From contig DATJYN010000170.1 in the NCBI GenBank assembly GCA_035499575.1, positions 1 to 64,000 on the forward strand: 64,000 nt of DNA, written 5' to 3'. Each line of letters opens with the position of its first letter. Within the stretch, counting starts at the first letter, position 1. Made by a program: the position numbers and the translations under genes. Positions 42,212-51,370 of this stretch are shown here, in pieces. The notes beneath the pieces are model-generated. The model was given only the letters and a program-made list of their open reading frames with translations, had not been told where the DNA came from and searched no databases. Source of the stretch: RBG-16-66-20 sp035499575 (lineage in GTDB: Bacteria > Pseudomonadota > Gammaproteobacteria > Burkholderiales > SG8-39).

Positions 42212-43579
42212 TCACTTGTCTTCCAGGCGCAACTCGACGTAGGTGCGGTCGCGCAGCTGGCGCAGCCAGTCCTGGTAGGCCTCCTCGGACTTGCGTTCCT
42301 TGATCGCCTGGCGCGCCTGCATGCGCCGGCGTTCGGGCGAGACACCCGCCGCGCGGCGCTCTTCCACCTGGATCAGGTGCCAGCCGAAGGGCGATTTCAC
42401 CGGCTGGCTGATTTCGCCGACCTTGAGTGCGTCCATGGCGCGTTCGAAATCGGGCACCGTGTCGCCGGGCAGCAGCCAGTCGAGTTCGCCTCCGCGCGAG
42501 GCGCTGCCGTCCGCGGAATTGAGCCGCGCCAACTCCCCGAAATCGGCGCCGCCGGTGACGATGCGCTCGCGCAGGTCGGCAAGCCGCCTGCGCGCGTCGG
42601 CCTCCGAAACTACTTCGCTGGTGCGTATGAGGATGTGCCGTGCGCGCGTCTGCTGTACCGGCGCGCCCTCCTCGCCGCTGCCGCGTCGCTCGATGACCTT
42701 GAGGACGTGAAAGCCGCCGGGGCTGCGCAATACGCCGCTGACTTCACCGGTCTTCATGCCCTTCACCGCATTGGCGAACAGTTCGGGCAGCCTGTTTTCC
42801 GATCGCCAGCCCATTGCCCCGCCCTGCAGCGCGTCGGGCGCGTCGGAGTAGCTCGCCGCGACCTTCGCAAAATCGGTGCCCGCCAATGCTTCGGCGCGCG
42901 CCCTTTCAGCTTTCTTGCGCGCCGCGTCGAGCTGCTCCGGGCTGGCCTGCTCCGGCAGGCGCACCAGCACGTGCGCCAGGTTGTATTCGCTGCGCGCGCT
43001 GCCGCCGGCCTTGGCCTCGGCGAGGAACTGGTCGATCTCGGCGTCGCTTACCTCGATGCGATCGTCGACTTCGCGTTCGCGCAGCCGCTGCATCTGTATT
43101 TGCTGGCGCACCTCCTCGCGGAAGCGCTCGTACGGCACCCCGTCCTTCTCCAGCGCTCGCCGGAACGCCGCCAGCGACATACTATTATTCTCGGCGACGC
43201 GTTCCAGAGCGCGGTCGAGCTGGAGCTCCTCGACGCGGATCCCGCTGTCGCGCGCGAGCTGCAGCTGCGCCTTGTCGATGATCAGGCGGTCGAGAATCTG
43301 GCGCTCGAGCAGCATGCGGTCTGGCAGCGGCGTGCCCTGGCGCCGCAACTGCCGCTCGGCGAAGTCGCGCCGCTCGGCAAGCTCGGATTGCGTGACGACC
43401 TCCTTGCCGACGACCGCGACAATGCGATCGACCAGGACGGCGTGCTGCGGCTCGCGCGGCTGTCCGGGTTCCGGCGCCGCCTGGCCCGGCCGCGGCACCT
43501 GACCCTGGAACTGCGTCTGCGCGTGGACTGGCGCCGCAAATGCAATGCACAGCGCCATGGCCGCCGTGTTGATTTGCAT
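42212..43579 (-). CDS. surA: Periplasmic chaperone/peptidyl-prolyl isomerase SurA
   Basis: A 455-residue exported chaperone for outer-membrane beta-barrel proteins such as LptD, encoded next to it. Signal peptide (MQINTAAMALCIAFAAPVHA), N-terminal SurA domain beginning VDRIVAVVGKEVVTQSEL, and two parvulin domains (EYNLAHVLVRLP and TRARHILIRTSE). ATG 43579 gives a clean signal sequence; the frame upstream enters the lptD stop region. 10 bases after lptD. Confidence 0.96.
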   Translation of the reverse strand: MQINTAAMALCIAFAAPVHAQTQFQGQVPRPGQAAPEPGQPREPQHAVLVDRIVAVVGKEVVTQSELAERRDFAERQLRRQGTPLPDRMLLERQILDRLIIDKAQLQLARDSGIRVEELQLDRALERVAENNSMSLAAFRRALEKDGVPYERFREEVRQQIQMQRLREREVDDRIEVSDAEIDQFLAEAKAGGSARSEYNLAHVLVRLPEQASPEQLDAARKKAERARAEALAGTDFAKVAASYSDAPDALQGGAMGWRSENRLPELFANAVKGMKTGEVSGVLRSPGGFHVLKVIERRGSGEEGAPVQQTRARHILIRTSEVVSEADARRRLADLRERIVTGGADFGELARLNSADGSASRGGELDWLLPGDTVPDFERAMDALKVGEISQPVKSPFGWHLIQVEERRAAGVSPERRRMQARQAIKERKSEEAYQDWLRQLRDRTYVELRLEDK

Positions 43580-43589
43580 CGGAGCCGGC

Positions 43590-45896
43590 TTAGAAAACCT
43601 GGTTGAAAGGCAACTGCGGTCGCAGGCTCTGCGGAACAAGTTGCGGATCAGTTGGATTGGTGCGCGCATAGCCCGGCACGTTGCGGCTCATGAAGTAGGC
43701 CGTATCCTCGGCGCCGACCTGACCGAGGCCGTTGAATTCGATCTGGAAAAAAGCGCCGGTGGACGCGGTCTGCGTCGCCGCCTGCAGGCGCTGCACGACG
43801 CCGCGGAACACCCAGCAGCCGGCATTGTACTCCAAGCCGGCCAGGGCCTGGACGACCGTTTTGTCGAGGAACGAATAATTGTAACGGCCGATCGCGTACC
43901 AGCCCGCTGAAACCGGCCACTGGCCGGCGATGTCCATCTGCCGGAAGGGATTCGAAGGATCCTGGTTGTATCGGTAGGTGGCGCTGACGACCTTTGCGAT
44001 TTCTGGCGCATAGCGTGCCGCCAGGCCATAGCGATCCGCGCGTGCTTGGTCGAAGTTGTATTGCAGGGTGCTGTCGAAGGTGACGGCCTGGAACCGGCCA
44101 CCGACCGAGGCCAGCAGGTCGGACGCGCCCCTGATGGGTGGCGGCGGGCTGGGCGTGGTGGAGGTCGTGCTGTTCAGGGCAACCTGGTAGTTCGTGAAAT
44201 AGTAGCGCTGGCCGAGCGTGGCGCGGAACTGCTCCTGCCCGCGCTCGTTCAGAAACCGCGTGGTGGCGGCCAGCGTCAGCTGGTTGGCGTCGCCGAACCG
44301 GTCGCCGCCCGAGAAGCGGTTTTCGCTGAACAGTTGCGCGTAGTTGAAGTCCGCCAGCGCCGTGTCGAACAGCGGAACCTGGCTCTGGTCGCGGAAAGGC
44401 GCATAGAGATAGTAGACGCGCGGCTCCAGCGTCTGAGTGAGGTTCTGTCCCAATAGCGTCATGCCGCGCTCGAAGGTAAGACCGCCATCCAGGCTGGTCC
44501 ACGGCACGGTGACCGCCTGGCGCTGGCTCTGGCCTGGCGCGGTGTTCTGCAGATCGTAGGACGCAGTGTGCACGCCGAAGCGCGGTGTCACGAAATACCC
44601 GGGCGTGTTGTACGGGATCGACATCGACGGATTGAACTGCGTGCGCGAGCCCTCGACCAGCGAATTGCTCGCGAATCTGACGTACTCGCCGGGCAGCGTG
44701 ACGTCCGCGAGCCCGGCCACGTTTACCTTGGAAGTACCGAAACTGATCTGCGGCACGCGGGCGTAGGGCGTCACGATCGGCGCGAGCGGGTCCTGCAGGG
44801 TCTGGAAAGTCTGCGCCCGCGCTATCAGGTAGGACGGCATGTCGAAGAACGTGTTCGAGTAGGTGAGCACGCCTTCCCTGGGCAGGACGCCCTGCGAGAT
44901 CGTGTGCACCGACGTGGCGAAGTCGACCATGTAGCGGTCGTCGCTCACCTTGTTCACGTCGATCTTCAAGTTCAGGTTGGGCAGCAGGTTCTGGTCGTGC
45001 TGGAACGAGTAGCCACTGCGCGGCCGGTCCAGCACATGGTCGTCCGGCATGTATTCGCCGCGCAACTGGCCCTTGTAGGTCTCTCCCATGTAGCGGTAGA
45101 AGCCCTTCAATTGCTCGCCGCGCTTGGTCATGTAGGCCGGCGTCAGCAGCAGGTCCTGCTCGGGCGCGATGTTGAGGTAGAAAGGCGTGCCGATTTCAAG
45201 GCCGCGGCGCGAGTTCTGCGAATAATAGGGCGCGAGAAACCCCGTCTTGCGGCTGTTCTCCAGCGGAAAACTGGCGTAGGGAAGCGCCATCACCGTCGTG
45301 TCCAGGAAGCGCATGCGCATGTCGCGCGCCTTGCCCTCCTGGGCTTCGTTGTCCAGCTCCATCTCGCCGGCCTCGATGAGCCAGCCGTCGTCGCCGGGCT
45401 TGCAGGTGGTATAGGTCGCCTGATTCAGCCGCATCTTGTCCTTGCTCAGGAACTCGATCCGCTCGGCGGTGCCGCGCGCCGGCATGTTTTCGCCGATCAG
45501 GAAAGTCGCTTCTTCGAACACGCCGGTGTCGTCCTGGGTGTTGTAGCGCAAGCGCGGACCGAAGAAGCGGTCGACGCCGCGCTGCACCCGCACGCCGCCG
45601 TCCGCTTCGACGCGGCCGAATTCCCGGTTGTAGCGTAGGTACTCGCTGTAGATCGACAGGTCCTCGCGCTGGAACTCCACCCGGCCGCGTGCAGTGACCT
45701 CCAGTCCGGAGACGCCTTCAATCTGTTCGGCATCGATGGTGGTGGGACCGACGGGCTTCGGCGCCTTGGCCGGCGCGGGCTTGGGCACGGCACCGGGCGC
45801 GGGAACCAGCGTCGACTCCGGCGCCTGCGGCCAGGCCAGCGTTGCGCCCGACAGCAGGATCAGCAGCGCCGCGAGCCGGGCCGTGGGGCGAAGCAT
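43590..45896 (-). CDS. lptD: LPS-assembly protein LptD
   Basis: A 768-residue outer-membrane protein that, with LptE, inserts LPS into the outer leaflet. A 24-residue signal peptide (MLRPTARLAALLILLSGATL), a Pro/Ala linker, the OstA jellyroll domain (about 50-180: TTIDAEQIEGVSGLEVTARG) and a ~550-residue beta-barrel ending in aromatic strands (final residues LPFNQVF). It is complete. Confidence 0.95.
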   Translation of the reverse strand: MLRPTARLAALLILLSGATLAWPQAPESTLVPAPGAVPKPAPAKAPKPVGPTTIDAEQIEGVSGLEVTARGRVEFQREDLSIYSEYLRYNREFGRVEADGGVRVQRGVDRFFGPRLRYNTQDDTGVFEEATFLIGENMPARGTAERIEFLSKDKMRLNQATYTTCKPGDDGWLIEAGEMELDNEAQEGKARDMRMRFLDTTVMALPYASFPLENSRKTGFLAPYYSQNSRRGLEIGTPFYLNIAPEQDLLLTPAYMTKRGEQLKGFYRYMGETYKGQLRGEYMPDDHVLDRPRSGYSFQHDQNLLPNLNLKIDVNKVSDDRYMVDFATSVHTISQGVLPREGVLTYSNTFFDMPSYLIARAQTFQTLQDPLAPIVTPYARVPQISFGTSKVNVAGLADVTLPGEYVRFASNSLVEGSRTQFNPSMSIPYNTPGYFVTPRFGVHTASYDLQNTAPGQSQRQAVTVPWTSLDGGLTFERGMTLLGQNLTQTLEPRVYYLYAPFRDQSQVPLFDTALADFNYAQLFSENRFSGGDRFGDANQLTLAATTRFLNERGQEQFRATLGQRYYFTNYQVALNSTTSTTPSPPPPIRGASDLLASVGGRFQAVTFDSTLQYNFDQARADRYGLAARYAPEIAKVVSATYRYNQDPSNPFRQMDIAGQWPVSAGWYAIGRYNYSFLDKTVVQALAGLEYNAGCWVFRGVVQRLQAATQTASTGAFFQIEFNGLGQVGAEDTAYFMSRNVPGYARTNPTDPQLVPQSLRPQLPFNQVF

Positions 45897-45972
45897 CGAA
45901 GGGTTGCGCGTAGCGCGGTGTGCAGGGAAAAACGGAGGAGAAATTGGACCATCTTTTGAGAGTGAAAAGTGT

Positions 45973-45978
45973 CATAAT
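45973..45978 (+). promoter_or_regulatory. -10-like box (CATAAT) before amgK; divergent gap 45897-45993
   Basis: CATAAT ends 15 bases before the amgK ATG. It lies in the 97-base gap between lptD (leftward) and amgK (rightward). Apart from this box and the AT-rich stretch 45940-45980, I see no clear -35 element, operator or terminator in the gap. Confidence 0.3.
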
Positions 45979-45993
45979 TCCGCGCAAATCGCA

Positions 45994-46971
45994 ATGGATT
46001 TCAGACTCGTCGAGCTCGAGCGCTGGCTCGGCGCGCAATTCCCCGAGTTGACACGCACACTGGCCCCCGCCTCCGCTGACGCGAGCTTCCGGCGCTATTT
46101 CCGCGCGCGCCTCGGCGACGGCCGCAGCTTCATCGTCATGGATGCGCCGCCCGGCAAGGAAGACTGCAAACCGTTCATGCGGGTGGCGGCACTGTTCGCC
46201 GCCGCCGGCGCGCACGTACCCGCGATCCACGCCGAAGATCTGGACGCCGGCTTTCTGCTGCTGGAAGACCTGGGCGATACGACGTTTCTCGAAGCGTTGG
46301 ACCGCAAGCAGGATCCCATGCCGCTTTACGCCGCTGCGACCGAAACACTGGTGCGCATCCAGCAGGCGAGCCGGCCCGGCGTACTGCCGGAGTATGACCG
46401 CGCGTTGCTCGAGCGCGAGCTGAACCTGTTCCCCGACTGGTACCTTGCCAGGGAGCGCAAGCGCGATCTCGCGCCCGCGGATCTGAAGGTACTGCGCGCT
46501 GCATTTGATGCGCTGCTCGCGAACAATCTCGCGCAGCCTCGGGTGTTCGTGCACCGCGACTTCCATTCCCGCAACCTGATGCTGGCCGAGCCGCTGCCCG
46601 GCGTGCTCGATTTCCAGGACGCGGTTTACGGACCGATCACCTACGACCTGGTTTCCCTGCTGCGGGATGCATACATCGGCTGGACGGAGGACCAGGTGAT
46701 CGACTGGGCCGTGCGCTACTGGGAACGGGCGCGCAAGGCCGGCCTGCCGGTACGTGCCGATTTCGCCGAGTTCTATCGCGACTTCGAGTGGATGGGGGCG
46801 CAGCGCCAGTTGAAAGTCGTGGGCATCTTCGCCCGCCTCTGCCACCGCGACGGCAAAGACCGCTACCTAGCGGATATCCCGCGCGTGCTCGGCTACCTGG
46901 TCGGAACCTGCCGTCGCTATCGCGAACTGGCGCCGCTCGCGCGGCTGCTCGAGAGGCTGGCTGCGGCATGA
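45994..46971 (+). CDS. amgK: N-acetylmuramate/N-acetylglucosamine anomeric kinase
   Basis: A 325-residue kinase of the aminoglycoside-phosphotransferase fold that makes MurNAc 1-phosphate for UDP-MurNAc salvage. Catalytic loop VHRDFHSRNLML and metal motif GVLDFQDAVYGP are clear; the adjacent murU gene and the lptD neighbour reproduce the Pseudomonas recycling locus. ATG 45994 has no strong ribosome-binding site. The MltA product in the same window generates the anhydro-muropeptides this route recycles. Confidence 0.9.
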   Translation: MDFRLVELERWLGAQFPELTRTLAPASADASFRRYFRARLGDGRSFIVMDAPPGKEDCKPFMRVAALFAAAGAHVPAIHAEDLDAGFLLLEDLGDTTFLEALDRKQDPMPLYAAATETLVRIQQASRPGVLPEYDRALLERELNLFPDWYLARERKRDLAPADLKVLRAAFDALLANNLAQPRVFVHRDFHSRNLMLAEPLPGVLDFQDAVYGPITYDLVSLLRDAYIGWTEDQVIDWAVRYWERARKAGLPVRADFAEFYRDFEWMGAQRQLKVVGIFARLCHRDGKDRYLADIPRVLGYLVGTCRRYRELAPLARLLERLAAA

Positions 46972-46981
46972 GCGCCTCGAC

Positions 46982-47653
46982 ATGAACGCGATGATCCTGG
47001 CGGCGGGCCGCGGCGAGCGCCTGCGGCCGCTGACCGACACCACGCCCAAACCGCTGGTCGAGGCGGGCGGCGAGAGCCTGCTCGGGCGCCATCTCGCGCG
47101 CCTCGCGCATGCCGGTTTCGTGCGCGCGGTGATCAACGTCTCGCATCTGGCGGAAAAAATCGTCGCGCGCTTTGCTGACGGCGCAAAGTATGGGATCAAG
47201 ATCGACTGGTCGCGCGAAGCCGAGCCGCTGGAAACCGCGGGCGGCATCGCGCAGGCGCGCAAGCTGCTTGGAGAGGAGCCGTTCTTGCTGGTCAACGCGG
47301 ATGTCTGGTGCGATTACGACTTTTCCAGGTTGAGAAATTTCCAGTTGGCACCACGCCTCGCCCATCTGGTCCTGGTACCCAACCCGCTCTTCCATGCCGC
47401 GGGCGATTTCACGCTTGAACGCGGTGTCGTCGGCAATGCCTCGGCGCCGCGCTACACTTACGGAGGCATTTCGGTGCTCGCGCCGCGGCTCGTCGACGGC
47501 GTGGTCGCGGGTCGCAAAGCGCAGTTGGCGCCGCTCTGGCGGGCTGCTGCGGAACGCGGCGAAGTGACAGGTGAGCTTTACGAAGGACACTGGAGCGATG
47601 TCGGCACGCCCGAACGGCTGGCCGAATTGAAGGCGCGACTGGACAAGCGATGA
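46982..47653 (+). CDS. murU: N-acetylmuramate alpha-1-phosphate uridylyltransferase
   Basis: A 223-residue nucleotidyltransferase that converts MurNAc 1-phosphate to UDP-MurNAc, bypassing fosfomycin-sensitive MurA. NTP-transferase signature AMILAAGRGERLRPLTD...PKPLVEAGG, and the metal motif LLVNADVWCDYDF. Follows amgK by 10 bases and overlaps pepP by ATGA. Confidence 0.92.
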   Translation: MNAMILAAGRGERLRPLTDTTPKPLVEAGGESLLGRHLARLAHAGFVRAVINVSHLAEKIVARFADGAKYGIKIDWSREAEPLETAGGIAQARKLLGEEPFLLVNADVWCDYDFSRLRNFQLAPRLAHLVLVPNPLFHAAGDFTLERGVVGNASAPRYTYGGISVLAPRLVDGVVAGRKAQLAPLWRAAAERGEVTGELYEGHWSDVGTPERLAELKARLDKR

Positions 47654-48969
47654 AATCGAACGATCTCGATCCGGCCCAGCACGGCGCGCGCCGCGCGCGC
47701 CTCGCGCAAGCCATGCAGGGCGGCATCGCGGTGATCCCGACCGCGCCGGAACGCATCCGCAACCGCGACACGCATTTCCCGTACCGCTACGACAGCTACT
47801 TCTATTACCTGACCGGCTTCGCCGAGCCGGAGGCTGTGCTGGTGGTCGTCGCCGGCCCGCAGCCCAGGAGCCTGCTGTTCTGCCGCGAGAAGGACGAGGA
47901 GCGCGAAACCTGGGACGGCTTCCGGTTCGGGCCGAAAGGCGCGCAGGAGCGCTTCGGTTTCGACGAAGCCCACCCGATCTCCGAACTCGACGCGAAGCTC
48001 GCCGCGCTGCTCGGCGACCAGCCCGCGCTGTATTACCCGGTCGGCGCCGATGCTGAATGGGATGCCCGCGCCATCGGCTGGCTGAACGCGGTGCGCGCGC
48101 AATCGCGCTCGGGCGTGGGCGTGCCGGAACGCGTGCAAGACGTGCGCGCGCTGGTGGATGAAATGCGCCTCGTGAAGGACGCGCACGAACTCGGCGTGAT
48201 GCGCCGTGCCGCCGCGATCTCGGCGGCAGCGCACAAGCGGGCAATCCGCGCAGCGCGCCCGGGCCGCTTCGAGTACGAGCTGGAGGCGGAACTGCTCTAC
48301 GAATTCCGCCGCGGCGGCGCGCAGTTTCCGGCCTACTGGCCTATCGTCGCGGGCGGCGCCAATGCCTGCGTGCTGCATTACGTGTCGAACGAAGACATCC
48401 TGCGCGACGGCGACCTGGTGTTGATCGACGCCGGCTGCGAGCTGGCCGGCTACGCTTCGGACATCACGCGCACGTTTCCCGTCGGCCGGCGATTTTCGGG
48501 AGAACAACGCGCAGTTTACGAGCTCGTGCTCGCGGCGCAGGCTGCCGCGATGGACAAAGTGCGCGCGGGCGCCGCCTGGAACGAGCCGCACGACGCCGCG
48601 GTGCGCGTGCTGGCGCAGGGCATGATCGACCTGAAGCTGCTCGCGGGCGGCCTCGATGAGGCACTGGAGAAGGAAACCTACAAGCGCTTCTACATGCACC
48701 GCACCGGCCACTGGCTCGGTCTCGACGTGCACGACGCGGGCGACTACAAGCGCGCCGGCAAGTGGCGTTCCCTGGTTCCCGGCATGGTCCTCACGGTGGA
48801 GCCCGGGCTCTACATCCGCGCAGCCGAGGACGTGCCCGAGCGCCTGCGCGGCATCGGCATCCGCATCGAGGACGACGTGCTCGTCACCGCGGGCGCCTGC
48901 GACATCGTCACGAAGGAGACGCCGAAGAGCGTCGCGGACATCGAGGCACTGAAACGGGATGCCGGCTGA
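47650..48969 (+). CDS. pepP: Xaa-Pro aminopeptidase (proline aminopeptidase II)
   Basis: A 439-residue M24 metallopeptidase that removes N-terminal residues before proline. N-terminal creatinase-like domain, then the metal ligands: VLIDAGCELAGYASDITRTF (two Asp), HRTGHWLGLDVHD (His), TVEPGLY (Glu) and RIEDDVLVT (Glu). Often adjacent to ubiH in proteobacteria, as here (11-base overlap). Confidence 0.95.
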   Translation: MKSNDLDPAQHGARRARLAQAMQGGIAVIPTAPERIRNRDTHFPYRYDSYFYYLTGFAEPEAVLVVVAGPQPRSLLFCREKDEERETWDGFRFGPKGAQERFGFDEAHPISELDAKLAALLGDQPALYYPVGADAEWDARAIGWLNAVRAQSRSGVGVPERVQDVRALVDEMRLVKDAHELGVMRRAAAISAAAHKRAIRAARPGRFEYELEAELLYEFRRGGAQFPAYWPIVAGGANACVLHYVSNEDILRDGDLVLIDAGCELAGYASDITRTFPVGRRFSGEQRAVYELVLAAQAAAMDKVRAGAAWNEPHDAAVRVLAQGMIDLKLLAGGLDEALEKETYKRFYMHRTGHWLGLDVHDAGDYKRAGKWRSLVPGMVLTVEPGLYIRAAEDVPERLRGIGIRIEDDVLVTAGACDIVTKETPKSVADIEALKRDAG

Positions 48970-50026
48970 CGTCGCCATCCTGGGCGGCGGCCCGGCGGGC
49001 TGCGCGCTCGCCTTGCTGTTGCAACAGGACGGCATGTCGGTCGCATTGAGCCGGATAAGGAAGCAAGCAGCCGCCCCGCTTCGTCCCGCATTGCGTCCGC
49101 TGGCGCTCTCCCATGCCAGCCGGCTGATCCTCGAGCGCGTCGGCGCGTGGCGGGCGCTCGCAGCCACGCCGATCGCCACCATCCATGTATCGCAGCAGGG
49201 CGGATTTGGCCGCACGCGCATCAGCGCCGCCGACGCCGGCGTGCCGGCACTTGGCTACGTACTGGATTACGGGTCGCTGCTCGACGCGCTTTCTTCCCTC
49301 GTGGACGAGAGAAAAATTCCGGCGGAACCCGATCCCGCCGGCCGCCTGCTCACCGTTCACGCCGAAGGCGCATCGGACGACGTCGCGACAAAAGACTACG
49401 GCCAGGAAGCCTTGGTCGCGCTGGTCAGCACGCGTCCCGGCGCGGCGGCGACCGCCTGGGAAAGATTCACCCCGGAAGGTCCGCTCGCGCTGCTGCCGCT
49501 GGGCGGGCGCTACTGCACCGTCTGGGGCACCCGCCCGGATCGCGCGCGGGAATTGTGCGAAGCCCCCGAGGCGGCGTTCCTCGCGGAGCTGTCGCGGGCG
49601 TTCGGCCGGCGTGCCGGCGAATTCATCGCGGCCAGCGAGCGCAGCTGCGTGCCGCTTGCGCTGCGCGTGCGGACCTCGCGCGTCGGGGAGCGGGCCGCGT
49701 TCATCGGCAACGCCGCGCAAACGCTGCACCCGGTCGCCGGGCAGGGCCTGAACCTCGCCCTGCGCGACGCATGGGATCTGGCGCAGGTCTTGCGTGATGC
49801 CGGGGATCCGGGCGATGCGGCGGTGCTGCGGCGCTATGCCCGCGTGCGCCGCATCGATGCGGCGGCGACCGTGCGCGTCACGGACTTTCTTGCCGGGGCA
49901 TTCCTAGGCGCGAATCCCCTGGGCGGCCTGACGCGAGGTTTAGGATTGACGGCGCTGGACATTTGCCGGCCTGCGCGGCGTTTTTTTGCGCGCCGCATGA
50001 TTTACGGAGCTTCCGCACTGCCTTGA
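48959..50026 (+). CDS. ubiH: UbiH-type FAD-dependent ubiquinone hydroxylase
   Basis: A 355-residue flavoprotein monooxygenase. FAD motif AILGGGPAGCALALLL; the mid motif reads AEGASDDV, where ADGxxS is usual; then KDYGQEALVALV, GPLALLPLGG and FIGNAAQTLHPVAGQG. It is about 40-50 residues shorter than typical UbiH, the loss being in the substrate-side middle region. The pepP-ubiH pairing supports a ring-hydroxylation role in ubiquinone synthesis; the exact position is uncertain. Frame is intact. Confidence 0.85.
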   Translation: MPADVAILGGGPAGCALALLLQQDGMSVALSRIRKQAAAPLRPALRPLALSHASRLILERVGAWRALAATPIATIHVSQQGGFGRTRISAADAGVPALGYVLDYGSLLDALSSLVDERKIPAEPDPAGRLLTVHAEGASDDVATKDYGQEALVALVSTRPGAAATAWERFTPEGPLALLPLGGRYCTVWGTRPDRARELCEAPEAAFLAELSRAFGRRAGEFIAASERSCVPLALRVRTSRVGERAAFIGNAAQTLHPVAGQGLNLALRDAWDLAQVLRDAGDPGDAAVLRRYARVRRIDAAATVRVTDFLAGAFLGANPLGGLTRGLGLTALDICRPARRFFARRMIYGASALP

Positions 50027-50059
50027 AGATGCTGTTTGGAAAACGCAACAGGACCGATG

Positions 50060-50086
50060 TTGCTGGGCGACGGAAAGCGCTAGAAT
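50060..50086 (+). promoter_or_regulatory. Weak promoter candidate for dusB-fis
   Basis: TTGCTG (50060-50065) and TAGAAT (50081-50086), 15 bases apart, 36 bases before the dusB ATG. The spacer is short, so this is tentative. The 96-base gap 50027-50122 shows nothing else I can support. Confidence 0.3.
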
Positions 50087-50122
50087 TCGCTCCCCTCGCA
50101 ACGCGTTCATAGACACGAACTG

Positions 50123-51109
50123 ATGCATCTCGGCGCCCATGTGTTGCGCAACGGCCTGTTCGTCGCCCCGATGGCGGGCATCACCGACCGGCCCTTCCGC
50201 ACGCTTTGCCGTCGCTTCGGCGCCGGCCTCGCGGTATCCGAGATGATCTCCGCGCGCCCCGATCTGCGCGGCACGCGCAAGTCTCGCCTGCGTCGCGAAC
50301 ATAGCGGCGAAACCGGCCCCGTTTCAGTGCAGATTGCGGGCGCCGATCCGGCGCAAATGGCGGACGCGGCGCGGCTAAACGCGGATGAGGGGGCCCAGAT
50401 CATCGACATCAACATGGGCTGCCCGGCGAAAAAGGTCTGCAATGTCGCGGCAGGCTCGGCCCTGCTGTCGGACGAAGCGCTGGTGGCGCGCATCCTGGCT
50501 GCCGTCGTCGCGGCCGTGAACGTGCCGGTGACGCTGAAGATTCGCACCGGCCCGGACCCGGATCGCCGCAACGCGCTGCGCATCGCGCGCATCGCCGAAA
50601 GCGCCGGTATCCAGCTACTCGCGGTGCACGGGCGCACGCGCGCCTGCGGCTTCCGCGGCGAGGCAGAGTTCGACAGCATCGCCGAGGTCAAGGCGGGCGT
50701 GCGCATCCCCGTGATCGCCAACGGCGACATCGCTACGCCCGAGGAAGCGAAGCGCGTCCTCGATTACACGCGCGCCGACGGCATCATGATCGGCCGCGCC
50801 GCACACGGCCGGCCCTGGATATTCAGGGAATTCCTGTCGTACCTGGATGGCGGCGCGAGTACTCCCGCGGCGGCGCCGGCGGAGATGCGCGCCGTGGTGC
50901 TGGAGCACCTTGAAGGCATCTACGCGCTCTACGGCGAGGAACTGGGCGTACGCATCGCGCGCAAGCACATCGGCTGGTACGTGCGCGGGCTGCCTGGCGG
51001 CGAAGCTTTTCGCCGCGAGGCCAATGCGATCCTGTCGGCGCCGGTGCAGCTCGCCGCCGTGGGCCGCTTCTTCGACGCGCTGCCGGCGCAACTTCCCCTT
51101 GCCGCATGA
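50123..51109 (+). CDS. dusB: tRNA-dihydrouridine synthase B
   Basis: A 328-residue FMN enzyme that reduces uridines in the D loop. NGLFVAPMAGITDRPFR at the start, MGCPAKKVCNVAAGSAL with catalytic Cys, and VHGRTRACGFRGEAEF are the DusB motifs. Immediately followed by fis with an ATGA overlap, the classic dusB-fis operon. Confidence 0.96.
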   Translation: MHLGAHVLRNGLFVAPMAGITDRPFRTLCRRFGAGLAVSEMISARPDLRGTRKSRLRREHSGETGPVSVQIAGADPAQMADAARLNADEGAQIIDINMGCPAKKVCNVAAGSALLSDEALVARILAAVVAAVNVPVTLKIRTGPDPDRRNALRIARIAESAGIQLLAVHGRTRACGFRGEAEFDSIAEVKAGVRIPVIANGDIATPEEAKRVLDYTRADGIMIGRAAHGRPWIFREFLSYLDGGASTPAAAPAEMRAVVLEHLEGIYALYGEELGVRIARKHIGWYVRGLPGGEAFRREANAILSAPVQLAAVGRFFDALPAQLPLAA

Positions 51110-51345
51110 GCCGCAACACCGAACTCGCCGAAGCCGTGAAGCGCTCCCTGGAGCGCTACTTCCGCGACATGGACGGCGAACGGCCGACCGCCATCTACGA
51201 CATGGTTCTGAAGAACATCGAGCGGCCGCTGATCGAGACCGTGCTCGGAAAAGCCGAGGGCAACCAGAGTGCCGCTGCGGCGATGCTCGGCATCGACCGC
51301 AATACCCTGCGCAAGAAAATCCAGCAGCTGCGGATCAAGGCGTGA
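51106..51345 (+). CDS. fis: DNA-binding protein Fis
   Basis: A 79-residue nucleoid protein with the Fis C-terminal helix-turn-helix (VLGKAEGNQSAAAAMLGIDR..TLRKKI). It is shorter than the enterobacterial protein (98) at the N-terminus, as is usual in betaproteobacteria. Translation coupled to dusB. Regulates rRNA promoters and recombination. Confidence 0.95.
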   Translation: MSRNTELAEAVKRSLERYFRDMDGERPTAIYDMVLKNIERPLIETVLGKAEGNQSAAAAMLGIDRNTLRKKIQQLRIKA

Positions 51346-51370
51346 AGGTAACGCCGGGGAAACCCAGACG

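Noticed and set aside
41909..43606. 565-codon frame opposite surA and ksgA
   Set aside because: It spans two well-defined conserved genes and an intergenic gap; it is a GC-driven shadow frame.
48959..50026. ubiH as a pseudogene because it is short
   Set aside because: The frame is continuous, FAD motifs are present, and the DYGQ and GN-x-A-x-T-LHPVAGQG motifs are intact.
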